A DNA stretch of 64,000 bases, taken from Promethearchaeota archaeon (lineage in GTDB: Archaea > Asgardarchaeota > Lokiarchaeia > Helarchaeales > RDOG01). The position numbers and the translations under genes were made by a program. Shown here piece after piece: positions 27,160 through 36,289 of the stretch. Each line of letters begins with the position of its first letter. The stretch's first letter is position 1. The notes below the pieces were generated by a model. The model did no database searches, had not been told where the DNA came from, and saw only the letters and a list, made by a program, of their open reading frames with translations. The stretch covers positions 209,895 through 273,894 of the forward strand of contig RDOG01000006.1 in the NCBI GenBank assembly GCA_011365055.1, written 5' to 3'.

Positions 27160-28965
27160 TTAAAATTTTAAATCTTTCATCTTATTCTTATTTTTTTGTG
27201 ATTTAGCTAAAACAACACAAAAAGGAATAAGTAAAAATATTGAAAATATTATGCCAAAATTTGAAATTAATACATTTAATTCGTTTGGAACTATAAAAAT
27301 GCTAAAATAATGTACATAGGAAATATAAGATAAATTCTCAGAAAAAATAATTTTTAAATTAACTACTTGGTCAAGATTTGATACGCTAAGGTAAAAAGAA
27401 CAATTACCAAAATAATTTGTTATTAAACTCTTATAAAAATTATCATTTAGAAATATTTTTAAATCTTGATAAGGAAATGCAGTTCCATTTTTATTCAATA
27501 ATTCAATAAATATATGATTTATTGTTGTACTTTTCATAGGATTTGTATAACTCATCGATATTTTTGGAATTGAATAATTAAATTTCAAATCTTCAAAAAA
27601 ATAACTTGTGCTATTTATTTTTAAAATAAATTCAAATGATTCATTTAGGTTTTCGACATACCCATTTAAATTGATTTTTGAGTCAATTATGCCCAAATTA
27701 TTATTTAAAGAACAAATACATATCCAATTATTGTTAACCTTCAAAAAAAAATCTATAAAAAAATCAAAATCGTTTGATGTTTTTGTAAGATTGTCTATAT
27801 AATGTTGAAAAATTTCTATTTCATTGTGATTATTAAAAAAAATTGAAGATTGAATAGAACTGAGATTCCGTTTATAAAATGTTAAGTAATATGAAAATGA
27901 AATAATTTTATTAAAATTGGTCAAATTCCCCAGAATATCAAATCTATAACTACCTGAGTTTTTAGGATTTATAAAATTTGTTTTATAATGATGAGAATAA
28001 TTTGTTTCTACAAAAAATTTTTCGTTGAAACTTGAATTCCATTTAAAAATTCCAATAAAATTACTTTCTAATTCCATTACAGTAGATCTTTCGTCAAAAT
28101 CGGTTGAAACATATGATTCAGAAATATTTTCAGTTCTTATAATGAATGAAGAATTTATATCTATGATGTTAAATGATTTATAGAATGAGAAATCTTCATA
28201 ATCTGTTAATTCAAATGCATTTAAATATAAATGGTATGTTCCTGGAGTTCCTGAGTCAAAATTAAGTATTAAATTGAGATTTCCTTTATCATCAGTTGAT
28301 TTAGAAATGTTTTGAATCAGTTTAAATTGAAAATCATATAATCTTACGTTTATCATTTTATTTTTAAAAACAAAATTTTGATTATGTTCATTATAAAGTT
28401 TACAAGTAAAATTTAATTTTTCATTTGAAAAAATCAAATTTGGGATCTTAGAAATGATTGAACACTCTAAATTGGCTTTTAGTAATTTAATTGTTTCTTG
28501 AGAATGTTTTGTTTTACCAAAAATACTACCATTTATCGCTATAATTTCAATATTCGCAATAGCTGTATAATTCTTTTCATAATCTGGATCAAACCTTTCT
28601 GGATCGATATAAGCAATTTCCGTAAATGAAAAGTTTGATACTGGATGAGCTAGATTGGTTCTATTCTTTGGTTCTGACAGGAGATCTATCCAATTTTGGG
28701 TTATAAAATAATCATCAGAACAATTTAACGTATAAAAAATATCCATTTTAACGGCTTGACCAATTTCAATTTGTCCAGTTCTATTTAAAGTTAAATTATA
28801 TATTTCAACATTATAAAAATCTTCACTTAATCCGCCTAAATTAAAAAAGTGTGATGATTTTAAATGATTATTATATTTAAAAACAAAATTATTTACTGTA
28901 ATTATAATTAAAATGGAAAAAAATAATATTATTACTAATTTGAACAAGTTTTTCTTGTTATTCAT
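27160..28965 (-). CDS. Bitopic surface protein
   Basis: This protein has 601 residues. A hydrophobic segment at residues 8-26 acts as signal anchor and a second one near 565-588 as C-terminal anchor, leaving a large outside domain. That domain is rich in Asn-x-Ser/Thr sequons and has strand-rich, Ig-like stretches (NLILNFDSGTPGTYHLYLNA). The short basic tail (KSQKNKNKMKDLKF) is cytoplasmic. It probably belongs to the cell envelope, perhaps as an S-layer-associated or adhesion protein. It is convergent with the GTPase gene, only 2 bases away. Confidence 0.6.
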   Translation of the reverse strand: MNNKKNLFKLVIILFFSILIIITVNNFVFKYNNHLKSSHFFNLGGLSEDFYNVEIYNLTLNRTGQIEIGQAVKMDIFYTLNCSDDYFITQNWIDLLSEPKNRTNLAHPVSNFSFTEIAYIDPERFDPDYEKNYTAIANIEIIAINGSIFGKTKHSQETIKLLKANLECSIISKIPNLIFSNEKLNFTCKLYNEHNQNFVFKNKMINVRLYDFQFKLIQNISKSTDDKGNLNLILNFDSGTPGTYHLYLNAFELTDYEDFSFYKSFNIIDINSSFIIRTENISESYVSTDFDERSTVMELESNFIGIFKWNSSFNEKFFVETNYSHHYKTNFINPKNSGSYRFDILGNLTNFNKIISFSYYLTFYKRNLSSIQSSIFFNNHNEIEIFQHYIDNLTKTSNDFDFFIDFFLKVNNNWICICSLNNNLGIIDSKINLNGYVENLNESFEFILKINSTSYFFEDLKFNYSIPKISMSYTNPMKSTTINHIFIELLNKNGTAFPYQDLKIFLNDNFYKSLITNYFGNCSFYLSVSNLDQVVNLKIIFSENLSYISYVHYFSIFIVPNELNVLISNFGIIFSIFLLIPFCVVLAKSQKNKNKMKDLKF

Positions 28966-29035
28966 AATTTTTATTTGTATAAAACAATATAAACAAAAAT
29001 TATTAAAATTCGCAAAATCTAACAGGTAGAAAAAT

Positions 29036-31181
29036 ATGCGTTTCCATCAAATTAATGACGTTTTAGAAATAATGCATAAATTAGAAAATGTAAGAAATGT
29101 TGGAATTATTGCTCATATAGACCATGGAAAAACAACAATAACAGATTCTTTACTCGCTAAAGCAGGTCTAATTTCCTCAAATCTTGCAGGTTCATTAAGA
29201 GCACTCGACTTTTTAGAAGAAGAGCAAAAAAGAGGTATTACAATTAAAGCTGCTAATATTTCTCTCTTTTATGAATTTGAAAAATCTAATTATCTAATAA
29301 ATTTAATTGATACTCCAGGCCATTAAAAATAGATTTGAACTATTTTTGAGCTAAGTGGATTTATCTCCAAACGTTACTCGTTCTTTGAGAGCAGTTGATG
29401 GTGCTTTAATTGTAATTGATGCTGTTGAAGAAATTAAAGTGCAAACTGAATCTGTTTTAAAAATGGCATTAAAAGAATTGGTAAAACCTGTTTTATTCAT
29501 AAATAAAATTGATAGATTAATTAATGAACTTAAATTGGATTCAATAGAAATCCAAAAAAAATTAGAAAATATCATAAGTAATTTTAATAATTTAATTGAA
29601 ATTTATTGTGCGAATCAATTTAAGGAAGATTGGAAAATAAATCCAATTTTGGGAAATGTTGGTTTTGGATCAGCTATTTTTCCCAACTGGGGATTTACAT
29701 ATAACATTTTAAAGAAAAATAAAATTACTTTTAATGACATTATAAAAGCTTATAAGAAGAATGAAGTGGATAAAATTCATAATTTAATTCCATTATCCAT
29801 ATGTTTATTAAATTTATTTACTAATCATTTGCCAAATCCATCTAATGCTCAAACTTACAAACTTAGTTCTATTATTGATCTCGAATTGAATTCAAAAATG
29901 AATGAATTCATAAAAAAGTGTGATGAAAATAATCCATTAATATTAAATGTTTTTAACTCAGTTTATGATAGTCATTTAAACAAATATGCAATTGGGAGAA
30001 TTTATTCAGGTAAAATTAAAAAAAATAGAGTTATTTTTAATATAAATATACAGAAAGAACAAAAAATAAGAAATTTAAGTTTATTTATGGGATCTAAAAA
30101 GATTCAAGTTGACGAGATTCCTGCAGGAAATATCGTTGCAATAGGTGGATTGAAAGAAATAAAAATTGGCGACACGATAACTGATCTTGAATCAAAAGAT
30201 TTGATGTCTCAATTAAAAAAAATTGAATATTTTTCTGAACCTGTAATGACAGTTGCTATAGAGCCTATTCATCCTCAACAATTAAATGAAATGATTAAAT
30301 TCTTGATGATTTTAAATGAAAATGATCCAAATTTTGAGTTAACAATTCATAAAGATTCAGGGGAAATTTTAGTTTCTGGTATGGGGATGTTACATTTAGA
30401 ATTAATTTGTAATGATTTAAAAAGAAATAACATAGAAGCCATAATTTCTGATCCTATAATTATATATAGAGAAATGATTTCGAAAAAAAGTCCAATTTGC
30501 GAAGCTTTTTTTGAAAATAATAATTTTATACGTATAAAAATAGAACCGAATATTCAAATTAATAAAGATACTCATTATGTTGTTTATAAAGATAAATATA
30601 ACAATACTATTGAAAATAAATCTCAAAGAAAGCTCTCTCAAAATTTTATAGAACAAATAATTAAAGGAATTAAAATTGGATTAAAAGCAGGTCCATTATG
30701 TGATGAACCAATTATGAATCTAAAATTTATTTTTCTAGATTATGAATTTAATACACATATAGAAAATTTTGAAGAAAAATTAATGTTATGTGCAAAGAGA
30801 TCTTTATTTGGTTCTTTTTTATTATCAAAGCCAATGTTATATCAACCAATTTATAAAATAGAAATAGAAACTTCTGAAGAAAATATAGGAAATATTACTA
30901 CTATACTATCAAAAAATAAAGCAAAAATTGATAATATTATTTCTAGAGGTTATAATTCTAAGGTAATAGCTTATATATCCGTTAAAAATTCAATAAATTT
31001 CTCTAAAAATTTAAGGAATTTAACTTCAGGTAAAAGTACTTGGCAAATGTTATTTTCTCATTGGGAAGAAATTCAGGAAAAAGATCAATCTAAAATTATT
31101 TCGAATATTAGGTTAAATAAAGGAAGAAAAATTGAGATTCCTGATCCTGAAGTATTTGTAAAAGTTATATCTAAAGAATAA
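29036..31181 (+). CDS. EF-2 paralogue, interrupted by a 31-nt intron
   Basis: Exon 1 (29036-29323) codes 96 residues with G1 AHIDHGKTT (26-34), the switch [10 protein letters not shown] and the G3 start DTPGH. Exon 2 (29355-31181) resumes with [21 protein letters not shown]4 NKID, and domains II-V, for about 704 residues in total. Unspliced, the gene ends at TAA 29324 and the frame differs by one. The DAIHRG region that carries the diphthamide histidine in EF-2 is missing; the matching stretch reads [19 protein letters not shown]. This is therefore probably the aEF-2 paralogue known from Asgards rather than the main EF-2. Confidence 0.85.
29324..29354 (+). other. 31-nt bulge-helix-bulge intron in EF-2 paralogue
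   Basis: The outer exon helix UCCA/UGGA pairs 29314-29317 with 29356-29359. The central helix is GGCC (29318-29321) with G-(A)-GCU (29348-29352, one bulged A or one mismatch). The bulges are AU^U and AA^G. The inner helix AAAAATAG/CTATTTTT is a perfect 8 bp with a 7-nt loop. Cutting between bulge bases 2 and 3 joins CAT to GTG, restoring DTPGH-VD and the frame. Confidence 0.85.
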
Positions 31182-31235
31182 TTCAAATTTTTTTAGATAT
31201 TTATTTAATTAAATAAATCAATAAATTTTATCTGT

Positions 31236-31257
31236 CCCTATTATTTCCAATGGAGAA
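31236..31257 (+). other. Origin-recognition-box-like element
   Basis: The sequence CCCTATTATTTCCAATGGAG (first 20 bases) carries the C-run followed by the TTTCCA-N-TGGA dyad. It shares ATTATTTCCA with the element at 48895-48916. Archaeal Orc1/Cdc6 binds this type of box. Confidence 0.5.
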
Positions 31258-31386
31258 AAAAAGAATTAATAAAATTTTATTTATTTTTCTAGCTAATTTA
31301 ATAGGTTAATAATATATTTCAATAAGTTCTTTATAAAAGTACACATTTTTTATAGAACTTGATTATTTTTAAAAAAAATTTTTGTA

Positions 31387-31410
31387 TTTTACAATGGAAA
31401 AAAAGGAGAG
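31387..31410 (-). other. Inverted ORB-like element, weaker
   Basis: On the minus strand it reads CTCTCC, T-run, then TTTCCATTG. By eye, 17 of 22 positions match the element at 48840-48861. It faces the box at 31236. Confidence 0.35.
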
Positions 31411-31485
31411 TTCTATTATATTATTGAAATTAATTGAAAATATTAAAAAAAAATTTTATTAAATAATTAATTATTCTAAATAATT

Positions 31486-32286
31486 ATGAAAATTATTGAA
31501 AAGTATGATCTTTTTATTTTTGATTTAGATGGTGTAATATATACAGGAGAAAAACTAATTAATAAAGCAAATCTTATTATTGAAGAACTAAAAAGTAGAA
31601 ACAAAAAAATTTATTATTTAACAAATAATTCAACGAAATCCAGAGAAAACTTTAAGAATAAATTAAATAAATTAGAAATTTTTTCTGAAATTAATCAAAT
31701 AATTACAAGTGCTTATGCAACTGCTGCATTTTTAAATAAAAATTTTAAAAATGAAAAAAAAGCATTTGTAATTGGTCAAAACGGAATAAAAGAAGAACTT
31801 TTAAAATTCAATTTTGAAATATTAAAAAAATTTGATAAAGAAAATATAGCAAATTTTGTCATTGTTGGATTAGATCAATTTTTTAATTATGAAAAATTGG
31901 CAAATGGACTTCATTTTTTAATAAAAGGTTCAAAATTCATTGCTACTAATGATGATCCATCGTTACCAACAGAAAATCTTCCTTTACCTGGTGCAGGATC
32001 GATGGTTAAAGCATTAGAAATTTGCTCTGGAAAAAAACCGTTGATAACAATTGGGAAACCAAATGATTTTATGATAAATTTAATATTAGAAAGGGAACAA
32101 ATTAGAAAAAATAAAGCAATAATTATTGGAGATAGATTAAGAACAGATATATTAGCTGGAATTAATGCAAAAATAGATACATTATTAGTAAAAACTGGTT
32201 CTGGAGAAGAAGAATTGAATAATAAAACCTTAAATTCTATTAGGCCTAATTATATAAAAAATTCTATAAGTGAAATATTAGATTAA
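31486..32286 (+). CDS. NagD-type HAD-IIA phosphatase
   Basis: This protein has 266 residues. The catalytic motif FDLDGVIYTG near residue 13 and LTNNSTKSRE are diagnostic of the HAD-IIA (NagD/PNPase) subgroup. GKPND carries the motif III lysine and GDRLRTDILAG the motif IV aspartates. Family members dephosphorylate small sugar or nucleotide phosphates, including phosphoglycolate in some archaea. It is upstream of the Trm-G10 gene with 22 bases between, so probably co-transcribed, although the functions look unrelated. Confidence 0.88.
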   Translation: MKIIEKYDLFIFDLDGVIYTGEKLINKANLIIEELKSRNKKIYYLTNNSTKSRENFKNKLNKLEIFSEINQIITSAYATAAFLNKNFKNEKKAFVIGQNGIKEELLKFNFEILKKFDKENIANFVIVGLDQFFNYEKLANGLHFLIKGSKFIATNDDPSLPTENLPLPGAGSMVKALEICSGKKPLITIGKPNDFMINLILEREQIRKNKAIIIGDRLRTDILAGINAKIDTLLVKTGSGEEELNNKTLNSIRPNYIKNSISEILD

Positions 32287-32308
32287 ACAAAATTAGAATG
32301 ATATTATT

Positions 32309-33358
32309 ATGACAAGGATAGAATATTTAATTTATTTTTCACAAGAACACAAAGTTCTTCCTTTATTAGAAATAGAATCTTGTTTAAAAACAGAGGGAAT
32401 TGATTACGAATTTAAAGAAATAAAAAAATCTTTGTGTATTATTTCAAGTAAATTTGATATTTGTAAGAAAATTGCTAAAAGATTAGCTTTTTCATTTAAT
32501 TGTGGATTATTTTTATTTAAAACAAGTTCAGATATAAAAGCAATAGAAAAAGAAATTAAAAATATTGATAATTATTTCATAAAAAATCTAAAAAATAAGA
32601 GTTTTAGGGTAAAAATTAAAAATTTAATTTCTAGAAATAAGTTTAGTGAATCTTATGAACGAGAAGTTGGAAAAATCATTAAAGATCTAGTAAAAAATGC
32701 AGGAAAGGTAGATTTAAAAAAACCAGATATCGAATTTTTAGGATTGATTTTAAATGACGATTTTTATTTTACACACAAATATACTGATACATCCAGAAAT
32801 CAAATTTTATCAAGGTCTTTAAAAGATAGACCATTCATTCATCCTTCAGCTATAAATCAATTATTAGCTCACGTTATGATTAATTTATCGCAAGCTAATG
32901 AAAAATCCTTATTATTAGATCCCTTCTGTGGTACCGGCACTTTTTTAATTGAAGCCCATTATTTAAATATAAAAACAATTGGAATAGATATTGATAAAAA
33001 TATGATAAAAGGATCTTTAATTAATTTAAAATATCATAAAATTTATAATTCACATTTAATTCAAGGAGATATAAAAAATTTAATGTTTTCAATTAATAAA
33101 ATTAATTCAATTGTAAGTGATCCTCCTTATGGACGTTCAAGTTCAACTCATAAAAAAACTTTAGTACAACTTATAAATAATTTTTTTCAAAATTCTTTGG
33201 ATCTCTTAAAAAGAAATGGTTACATTTGTATCGCTTTACCAGAGCAAATTGACATTAAAGATTATGCAGATGCAAATAGATTAGAAATTAAACAAGATAT
33301 TAAATTTTATGTTCATAAATCATTAACCAGAAAAATTTTAGTGTTAAAAAGAAAATAA
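32309..33358 (+). CDS. tRNA (guanine-10 N2)-methyltransferase, Trm-G10 type
   Basis: This protein has 349 residues. An N-terminal THUMP-like domain (residues 60-170) is followed by a Rossmann methyltransferase with SAM motif LLLDPFCGTGTFLIEA and the amino-methylation motif SDPPYGRSS (DPPY). It would methylate G10 of tRNAs. It leads into a ubiquitin-like gene 3 bases later. The domain order matches archaeal Trm-G10 proteins. Confidence 0.85.
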   Translation: MTRIEYLIYFSQEHKVLPLLEIESCLKTEGIDYEFKEIKKSLCIISSKFDICKKIAKRLAFSFNCGLFLFKTSSDIKAIEKEIKNIDNYFIKNLKNKSFRVKIKNLISRNKFSESYEREVGKIIKDLVKNAGKVDLKKPDIEFLGLILNDDFYFTHKYTDTSRNQILSRSLKDRPFIHPSAINQLLAHVMINLSQANEKSLLLDPFCGTGTFLIEAHYLNIKTIGIDIDKNMIKGSLINLKYHKIYNSHLIQGDIKNLMFSINKINSIVSDPPYGRSSSTHKKTLVQLINNFFQNSLDLLKRNGYICIALPEQIDIKDYADANRLEIKQDIKFYVHKSLTRKILVLKRK

Positions 33359-33361
33359 ATA

Positions 33362-33661
33362 GTGATTAAATTGACAAAAATATTCTTAAAATTTTTCTCA
33401 AAATTTAAAGAATTTACCAATAAAGATCAAATGATTATGAATTTAAATGAAAAATTTATACCTCTTATGCTTATTATTGAAAAATTGATAGGTCTTTATA
33501 ATTTAGATTTTAAAAAATTAATATTTGATGAAAATGAAGAAATTAATTCAGAAATAATCATTTTAAAAAATGATAAAGATATCTCCATTTTAAATGAAGA
33601 TGAGAAATATATAAAAGATAATGATACTTTGGTTTTTATATCCACGCTCCATGGTGGATGA
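33362..33661 (+). CDS. Ubiquitin-like / MoaD-ThiS-family protein ending in Gly-Gly
   Basis: This protein has 99 residues with GTG start 33362 (TTG 33371 is possible). It ends in DTLVFISTLHGG, the usual C-terminal di-glycine of MoaD, ThiS, Urm1 and SAMP proteins that is activated by an E1-like enzyme. It has the beta-grasp pattern but is longer than most sulfur carriers. It may donate sulfur to tRNA or serve as a protein tag; no E1 gene is in the window. Tight linkage to Trm-G10 favours a tRNA-modification role, as inference. Confidence 0.7.
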   Translation: MIKLTKIFLKFFSKFKEFTNKDQMIMNLNEKFIPLMLIIEKLIGLYNLDFKKLIFDENEEINSEIIILKNDKDISILNEDEKYIKDNDTLVFISTLHGG

Positions 33662-33668
33662 ATAAAGT

Positions 33669-34574
33669 TTATAATGAAAAAATAAAAAAATCACTTGCAA
33701 GATATATATATGTTTTACTTTTTAATTTATTAATATATTCATTAAAAACTTCTAATGTTTTATATCTGGAGCTAAAATGAGTAAGGATTAAATTTTTAAC
33801 TCTCGCACTTTGACCCAAATCAATTGCTTCTTCTAATGTTGAATGATTGGTTTCTAAAGCTTTTTCTTTTAAATCATTAAAGAAAGTGGATTCCATTATT
33901 AAAACATCTGCATTTTTTGCAAAATCTCTTAATTTTTCAATTGGTCTAGTATCACCGGAATAAACCACAATCTTTTCTTTAATAATCGAGTCACAGACAT
34001 CCTCTGGTGAAATAATTCTCCCATTTTCTAATGTAATTGCATTTCCTTCTTTAATTTTTTTTCTAATTATTGTATTTGGGATTTTTAATTTGCTAGCTTT
34101 ATCGTTATTGAATTTACCATATCTTGCATTTTCAATATATTTAAAAGAAAAGTTTTGGATTCGATGCTGCGTTTCAATTGCTTCAATGGAATATTTCAAA
34201 AATTTAAAACTTTCTTTATTTTTAAGTTCAATTACATCTAATCTAAAAGAAAGATCACTTTCAATAAATTTCATTATAAAATCAATATATTCCAATATAC
34301 CTATTGGACCATATATTCCTAAAGGTTTTGTTCTTTTAAATAATGAATATGTCATTAATAAAGCAGGAATCCCTAAAAAATGATCACCATGAAAATGGCT
34401 GATAAAAATTTTAGTAATTTTCGATATTTTTAATTTTTGTTTTCTACATTGAATCAGAGTTCCTTCTCCACAATCAAATAAAATTATTTCATTGAAATTT
34501 TCTATAGCTATCGAAGAAACATTCCTATCTAGTGTAGGAACTGTAGCTGATGTGCCTAAAAAATGTATTTTCAT
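33669..34574 (-). CDS. rnz: Ribonuclease Z
   Basis: This protein has 301 residues. The zinc-binding motif HFHGDH is at 60-65, with further ligands in YSGDTRP near 215 and LTHFSSRY near 265. It removes the 3' trailer of pre-tRNAs, which is needed here because the two tRNA genes do not encode a full CCA. It is convergent with the ubiquitin-like gene, 7 bases apart, and has a long gap upstream leading to orc1/cdc6. Confidence 0.93.
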   Translation of the reverse strand: MKIHFLGTSATVPTLDRNVSSIAIENFNEIILFDCGEGTLIQCRKQKLKISKITKIFISHFHGDHFLGIPALLMTYSLFKRTKPLGIYGPIGILEYIDFIMKFIESDLSFRLDVIELKNKESFKFLKYSIEAIETQHRIQNFSFKYIENARYGKFNNDKASKLKIPNTIIRKKIKEGNAITLENGRIISPEDVCDSIIKEKIVVYSGDTRPIEKLRDFAKNADVLIMESTFFNDLKEKALETNHSTLEEAIDLGQSARVKNLILTHFSSRYKTLEVFNEYINKLKSKTYIYLASDFFIFSL

Positions 34575-35053
34575 TTTATTACCAAACTGAAAATTATAAA
34601 TTAATGTTTGTTTAGTTGTTGATTAAAAAAATATTCTTGAAATTGAAGTTATTTTTGTTGTTATAAATACTTATATAATTAACTTTAACGATTTCAAAAC
34701 GAACCCTTGTATATCCTTTTATAGCTGCTCAATGTTTGTAAATATTTTAGATAGTATATTTTAGAATTTAGAGATATGATATCGTTGATCAATTAAAAAT
34801 TATTTAGACCTAAATATCTTCTTAAAGATTTTTATTAAGCAATTTACGTTTAAAATCAATTCATATTAATTATTTATAATTTTATTCAATTTAATAAGTG
34901 AATTGAAGTTATATTTTTGACGGAAAGCCTAGTTATTTCTTTATTTATTTTGAATATAACTGCTGCTTTAGAAATAACTATATTATTTCAGTTATAAAAA
35001 AGAGTCTGTCACTCTTTAAAATAATTTAGTCGAATTGTTACTTGTGAATAATC
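34575..35053. other. Intergenic region upstream of orc1/cdc6 with inverted repeats
   Basis: This 479-base A+T-rich gap has no gene. Repeats seen: a direct repeat AATTGAAGTTAT at 34641-34652 and 34901-34912; an inverted pair TAGTTATTTC (34930-34939) with GAAATAACTA (34971-34980); TATAACTG (34955-34962) with CAGTTATA (34989-34996); and a hairpin AAAGAGT-CTGTC-ACTCTTT at 34999-35017. They may be binding sites for the Orc1/Cdc6 or HTH protein encoded just downstream. Confidence 0.5.
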
Positions 35054-35974
35054 TTGAATCAATTAGATGAAAATCCAAATTATATTGAAGAAGAATTAAA
35101 AAAAGCATCGATCTTTATTAACGAAAATAAATTATCAGCTAATTATGTTCCAAAAAATTTACTATTTAGGGACGATCAGTTTAAAAAATTATCGAATTTA
35201 TTTAAATCAATTATCGAGGATCCGGGTGGTGCAAGTAGACAAGTAATTATTCATGGACCTGTCGGTACGGGTAAAACAGCAGTTATTAAACGTTTTATTT
35301 CAATGCTTCAAAATGCAGCTTATAAACGAGATATTAATTTAAAGTATGTACATATTAATTGCCGAATCAATAAGACCACGTTTTTAATCCTAAAAGCAAT
35401 AATTAAAACTTTTAATAATAAAATCCCTGAAAGGGGACTTTCTTCTGAAGAATTAATAGTAACTTTGAATGATATTTTGGAAAAAAGTGATTTTTTTTTA
35501 ATTGTAATTCTAGATGAAATAGATTCGTTAAAAAAGTCACAATTTGATGTATTATATTACCTTTCTAGGATTATGGATACAAAATTAAATCCTTTACACA
35601 GGTTATCTTTAATATTGGTAGCAAAATCTCTTAAATTTTTGGAAAATTTGGATACAGGAACCCTAAGTACCTTACAAAATTATCAAATTTATTTTCAAAA
35701 ATATTCTAAACAAGAATTAATTGAAATTATAAAATATCGCATTAGGGAAGTCTTTTATGATGATGTTGTTCCAAATGAGACCATATTAAAAATATCTGAA
35801 CTAGCTAATGAATTAGGTGACATACGTATCGCCTTAGAATTATTATGGAAGGCTGGTAAAGAAACTGATTCGTTAAATTCATTTAAAATTATGCCTGATC
35901 TTATAGAAAAAAATGAAATTGATTCAAAACCTTTTATTAAAAGCGAATTATTTGATAAAAAGAGTAGGAAATAA
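35054..35974 (+). CDS. cdc6: Orc1/Cdc6-type replication initiator
   Basis: This protein has 306 residues with TTG start 35054. AAA+ motifs: Walker A GPVGTGKT at 68-75, Walker B LIVILDEID at about 150-157, and sensor II LGDIRIALELLWKAG near 255. Archaeal Orc1/Cdc6 binds origin recognition boxes and loads MCM. The protein lacks an obvious C-terminal winged helix (usual length is about 400), but the gene 3 bases downstream codes a separate winged-helix protein. The initiator may thus be split into two polypeptides or be a short paralogue. Confidence 0.85.
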   Translation: MNQLDENPNYIEEELKKASIFINENKLSANYVPKNLLFRDDQFKKLSNLFKSIIEDPGGASRQVIIHGPVGTGKTAVIKRFISMLQNAAYKRDINLKYVHINCRINKTTFLILKAIIKTFNNKIPERGLSSEELIVTLNDILEKSDFFLIVILDEIDSLKKSQFDVLYYLSRIMDTKLNPLHRLSLILVAKSLKFLENLDTGTLSTLQNYQIYFQKYSKQELIEIIKYRIREVFYDDVVPNETILKISELANELGDIRIALELLWKAGKETDSLNSFKIMPDLIEKNEIDSKPFIKSELFDKKSRK

Positions 35975-35977
35975 AAA

Positions 35978-36289
35978 ATGAGAAGTAATGAATTAAAAAT
36001 TCTTGAAAAAATTCATGAAAAAAAAATAAATATTGAAGATATTCTATCCTCAAAGGGTAGAGTTAAAATCATAAAGATTTTAGCAGAAAAAGGAGAACTT
36101 AATATTTCTCAAATCGCAAAAATAGCAAGAATTAACCATAACACTTGTGCTTTTCATTTGAAAATATTAAAAGAATATGATATTGTTCAAGAAAAAATTT
36201 TTGGTAGAATAAAAATATATCGTTTTAAAATTGAGAATGGAAGAATTAGAGCACTTAAAAATCTATTTGAATTATGGAATGACCTTTGA
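35978..36289 (+). CDS. Winged-helix DNA-binding protein next to cdc6
   Basis: This protein has 103 residues with an ArsR-like winged helix (GRVKIIKILAEKGELNISQI, then ARINHNTCAFHLKILKEYDIV, and wing FGRIKIYRF). It starts 3 bases after the cdc6 stop and overlaps the 3' end of rfcS by 18 bases on the opposite strand. It may regulate its operon or complement the short Orc1/Cdc6, whose C-terminal winged helix is not visible. Confidence 0.75.
   Translation: MRSNELKILEKIHEKKINIEDILSSKGRVKIIKILAEKGELNISQIAKIARINHNTCAFHLKILKEYDIVQEKIFGRIKIYRFKIENGRIRALKNLFELWNDL

Larger units (their letters stand above)
31182..31485. other. Intergenic region with inverted ORB-like pair
   Basis: This 304-base gap holds no gene. 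It contains one forward ORB-like element (31236-31257) and one inverted element (31387-31410) flanking about 130 bp of almost pure A+T. That arrangement resembles archaeal replication origins. Confidence 0.5.

Noticed and set aside
29324..29354. Translational bypass (T4 gene 60-like) or plain frameshift in the EF-2 paralogue
   Set aside because: There is no matching take-off and landing codon pair (CAT has no copy before GTG), whereas the BHB splice positions restore the frame exactly.
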